Positions 62,301 to 64,000 of a stretch of 64,000 nucleotides of DNA are shown here, in pieces (within the stretch, counting starts at the first letter, position 1; each line of letters starts with the position of its first letter). Location of the stretch: contig DDFK01000001.1 in the NCBI GenBank assembly GCA_002337145.1, forward strand, positions 768,501 through 832,500. The letters are read 5' to 3'. The translations under genes were made by a program, and so were the position numbers. Source of the stretch: Chitinophagaceae bacterium UBA1930. GTDB lineage: Bacteria > Bacteroidota > Bacteroidia > Chitinophagales > Chitinophagaceae. A model generated the notes under the pieces. It had not been told where the DNA came from and ran no database searches. It saw nothing but the letters and a program-made list of their open reading frames with translations.

Positions 62301-62523
62301 GATAAAAGATGAGGGTCCAGGCATGACTCAGCAGCAAATACAATTACTGATGGATCCAGGAAAACCCAGCAATGATATAGTTGCTCAACAAACCACTAGG
62401 TATGGTTTTGGCTACCTCATCATAAAGGACATGCTCGAAATAATAAAATCCAACATGCATATAGAAAGCAAGCTGGGTCAAGGTTCAACTATCTATATTG
62501 AAATACCTAAACGCATTACTTGA
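59344..62523 (+). CDS. Propeller-type membrane sensor histidine kinase (HTCS-like, without fused regulator)
   Basis: 1059 aa. A signal or anchor segment (ICLLVAALIAVQLLRHSIG, about 19-37) is followed by a periplasmic beta-propeller of reg_prop repeats (SNDGLPSNLVEDITWDSNNLLWASTYKGIARFDG; YIDQNGYAWIGVNAGVLR). Next come a Y_Y_Y Ig-like domain (about 685-755, IEYRLNGYDNKWE) and a transmembrane helix (MAAVIISLFTIWGIVIW). A coiled coil precedes the H-box LISMISHDMITPLRFMTNA with His844. The N-box is LLQLLSNGIKYCNN, and G-boxes are KDEGPGMT and YGFGYLIIKD. Unlike HTCS hybrids it has no receiver or AraC domain. The partner is the LuxR-type gene 67 bases downstream. The signal is unknown. Confidence 0.92.
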   Translation: MQQYCTVRTNSKSHARICLLVAALIAVQLLRHSIGFAQSANYFMEHYTSNDGLPSNLVEDITWDSNNLLWASTYKGIARFDGRWIQPFSLPRTDVIKNDYCGPFFSNGNGQLFFGDALGNIYGFEKNRPVIVDSSYRMPQPDTLVRVGNIYRVMRTELNPRVLQLPKIFWPKFYKSYNRKFTYANGPSPIVIDESKILFTEQQVLSVYDRLTDKSYPIKKLSAKGRLIQVDGVDFLYEQGRQLYRIDILPDKEIKLSVVPTGFSLPDADIFWRTGMPNAIMVQSSNCWLLQWVNGQIKRTLLCNNIPANISISSIKYHAALQVLAIATDGNGIYIFRKKIFTSYINHTTNILSSVQSYYAAVELNTNELLLNSATVLDLTTKKYKSQQHLFPDIVSCKKIKDSIVFLYDSSSHFFSWSYKEKKLIRRNFPYAFFDISAFATTEGRVFSVTNNYILEFSAAKDSLFFSARISKESLAKDMIEYKPGYLVFAGMRGMYGFNIHTKKLDTLAPGSNKNFRGITQYKGYLFMACYEQDGGVFAYKDGSLKKFPLDAHQYIVNAHNIYIDQNGYAWIGVNAGVLRTKAQALIDYFNGKTSYVGYDFLGKEDGIDIVELNGGHQGSIIELKNGSLVYTGINGVVVADVSSADTAKIPADISVDRMIINDSLIYQQPSGHIQLGSGTKKIKLHLIIPLWNNLKNQIIEYRLNGYDNKWETLDYTKQNFIELINIPNGNYTLSIKTSSVYDKEIITTYTLALGIDAPWYRTRLFYMAAVIISLFTIWGIVIWRNRYLQKRNKLLKATVDKQINKIQSQKNQLEEQVAKMKIYQTKLEQDYALKNRLISMISHDMITPLRFMTNAGNKLITNKDSISPDTYDDTMRTIVETSSSLKEISTNMLNWIKHHSDNTKFAMEMFNLYDATQFIVNNVTPMARFKEVTIHNNINRDIQVHQYLEPYKSILLQLLSNGIKYCNNCNIFITAINNHDTVTLQIKDEGPGMTQQQIQLLMDPGKPSNDIVAQQTTRYGFGYLIIKDMLEIIKSNMHIESKLGQGSTIYIEIPKRIT

Positions 62524-62590
62524 AAAAAACATTGACTTTAAAAATATGACCACGGACTAAAAACATACAAAGACCTACAACTAAACCTAC

Positions 62591-63217
62591 ATGTGCAACC
62601 CTTTAAAAATATTAATTGTCGATGACCACTCCATGATACGGAAAGGCATGCGGCTTACACTTGAAACCTCATTTGGAATAAAAACCATAGAAGAGGCGGC
62701 TAGCTGTTCCAAAATGTTAAGCTCCCTTCGCGACAATCTGGCTACCCACTTGATACTCGATTTATTAATTGATGATGGAAACTCTTTAGAAATCGTTCCA
62801 TCCTTACGTAGTTTATACCCCGAATTAAGAATACTGATATTTAGTATGCAACCGTCCGAAGTATATGCATCAATTTTAAAACAGTATGGTGTGTTTGACT
62901 ACCTGCACAAAGAGGCCGAAGAAGATCTAATTATAGCAACACTGAAAAAATTCCTCTTCGAAGAACCGGTTGAATTACAAAATGTTGATGTGGGGCAACA
63001 ACTAGAAAACAGTAACCCATTCTCAAAGCTGTCTGCAAGGGAGTTGGAAGTATTGCACTACTTGCTTAAAGGCACTGGCACAAAGAAAATGTCGGAAATG
63101 TTGAACCTACAGATGAGTACCATCTCCACAATTAAATACCGGATTTTTGAAAAAATGGGTACCGAAAATATTAAAGAGTTAATTGATCTTGCCATTGCTC
63201 ATAACATCAATAGCTAA
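62591..63217 (+). CDS. LuxR/NarL-type response regulator
   Basis: 208 aa. The receiver domain begins LKILIVDDHSMIRKGMRL, with acidic pocket Asp11/Asp12, phosphoacceptor Asp57 in HLILDLLIDDGNS, a Ser in LIFSM at the Ser/Thr switch, and Lys in YLHKEAEED. The HTH is near residues 145-200: LSARELEVLHYLLKGTGTKKMSEMLNLQMSTISTIKYRIFEKMG, the LuxR/GerE pattern. It pairs with the upstream sensor kinase; the targets are unknown. Convergent with the rRNA operon. Confidence 0.93.
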   Translation: MCNPLKILIVDDHSMIRKGMRLTLETSFGIKTIEEAASCSKMLSSLRDNLATHLILDLLIDDGNSLEIVPSLRSLYPELRILIFSMQPSEVYASILKQYGVFDYLHKEAEEDLIIATLKKFLFEEPVELQNVDVGQQLENSNPFSKLSARELEVLHYLLKGTGTKKMSEMLNLQMSTISTIKYRIFEKMGTENIKELIDLAIAHNINS

Positions 63218-63323
63218 ACTATTCAACTAAGCCTTTATTCAATTTTATTACTGCGAAAGAGGACTAATTACTAATTAGGTTAACTTATAAAAGGAGAACA
63301 AGTCAAATAGGTAAGTATAGAAA

Positions 63324-63358
63324 ATAAAAAAACCTCAACCAGAAAACTGATTGAGGTT
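63324..63358 (-). terminator. Terminator of the rRNA operon
   Basis: On the minus strand AACCTCAATCAG and CTGGTTGAGGTT form a 12-bp stem (one G-U) with a TTTT loop, followed by TTTTTTATTTT. It starts 6 bases after the 5S 3' end and can also stop transcription of the response regulator gene. Confidence 0.88.
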
Positions 63359-63364
63359 AATAAA

Positions 63365-63474
63365 TATGGCAGCTACCTACTCTCCCAGGAGAATCCAAGT
63401 ACCATCGGCCATGAGGGGCTTAACTGCTCTGTTCGGAATGGGAAGAGGTGAACACCCTCGGCAAAACCACCATA
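63365..63474 (-). rRNA. rrf: 5S ribosomal RNA
   Basis: About 110 nt. The ends TATGGTGG and CTGCCATA pair as helix I. Internal blocks CACCTCTTCCCATTCCGAACAG and the loop GAAGTTAAGCCC-like GCAGTTAAGCCCC are the conserved 5S motifs. Ends are estimated to within a few bases. Confidence 0.93.
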
Positions 63475-63554
63475 AGAAGGTAATCTTGATAACGCTATGC
63501 GAAACCGAGACAATAATTTACATATTGGAAAACAATTACAAGAATAAAAAATAA

Positions 63555-64000
<446 letters not shown>

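Overview
The window looks like a chromosomal segment of a Bacteroidota member, most likely Chitinophagaceae-like. The evidence is TonB receptor architecture with a carboxypeptidase-regulatory N-domain, a gliding/T9SS type-B C-terminal domain, DUF3667 and DksA-like proteins of the Bacteroidota type, an alpha/beta-fused E1 dehydrogenase, DAHP synthase fused to chorismate mutase, promoter -7 boxes of the TAnnTTTG form, and few Shine-Dalgarno sequences. It is mostly core genome; I see no prophage, IS element, CRISPR array or integron.

Layout. 1-9.4 kb: a truncated secreted metallopeptidase-like/propeller protein, a large T9SS-sorted adhesin-like protein, a DtxR/MntR-type regulator with a perfect palindromic operator facing a TonB receptor, then tmRNA (ssrA). 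9.5-23.8 kb: a membrane MutS-like ATPase, rseP and dxr, a GH3-type protein, DUF3667, mazG, a large NtrY-like kinase, and a DksA-type protein with a histone-H1-like tail. 23.8-35.8 kb: ileS with an AT-rich insertion, a PadR regulator with its membrane partner and operator, tRNA-Met, a fused 2-oxoacid dehydrogenase E1, an FAH-family hydrolase, pth, a histidine kinase and rplY. 35.9-46.6 kb: an aromatic amino acid supercluster on the minus strand, in transcription order pheA, aminotransferase, tyrA, GNAT, 2OG-Fe oxygenase, DEAD-box helicase, DAHP synthase/chorismate mutase, aroB, aroA, aroC. It is headed by an unannotated Phe/Tyr leader peptide and attenuator. 46.9-58.6 kb: dapD, an EamA transporter, two secreted proteins of unknown role, citrate synthase, an LptF/G permease, an alpha-glucan phosphorylase-like protein without the PLP lysine, and ubiX. 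58.6-64 kb: a propeller-type sensor kinase and its LuxR-type response regulator, then the 3' end of an rRNA operon (5S and partial 23S) on the minus strand.

How the genes work together. The shikimate genes, DAHP synthase/chorismate mutase, prephenate dehydratase, prephenate dehydrogenase and the aminotransferase form a nearly complete route from erythrose-4-phosphate and PEP to Phe and Tyr. aroE, aroK and aroD/Q-type dehydroquinase are not in the window. The leader upstream of pheA would couple transcription to charged tRNA-Phe and tRNA-Tyr. Two regulators (DtxR-type and PadR) lie beside clear inverted-repeat operators.

The most notable signals are the Phe/Tyr attenuator, a roughly 20-bp core intergenic repeat present in five copies (GGCGTCGCACCCAT core), the lysine-to-threonine change in the phosphorylase-like protein, the AT-rich insertion in ileS, and a tiny minus-strand ORF with its own terminator near 57.8 kb. 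I found no clearly new multi-gene system.
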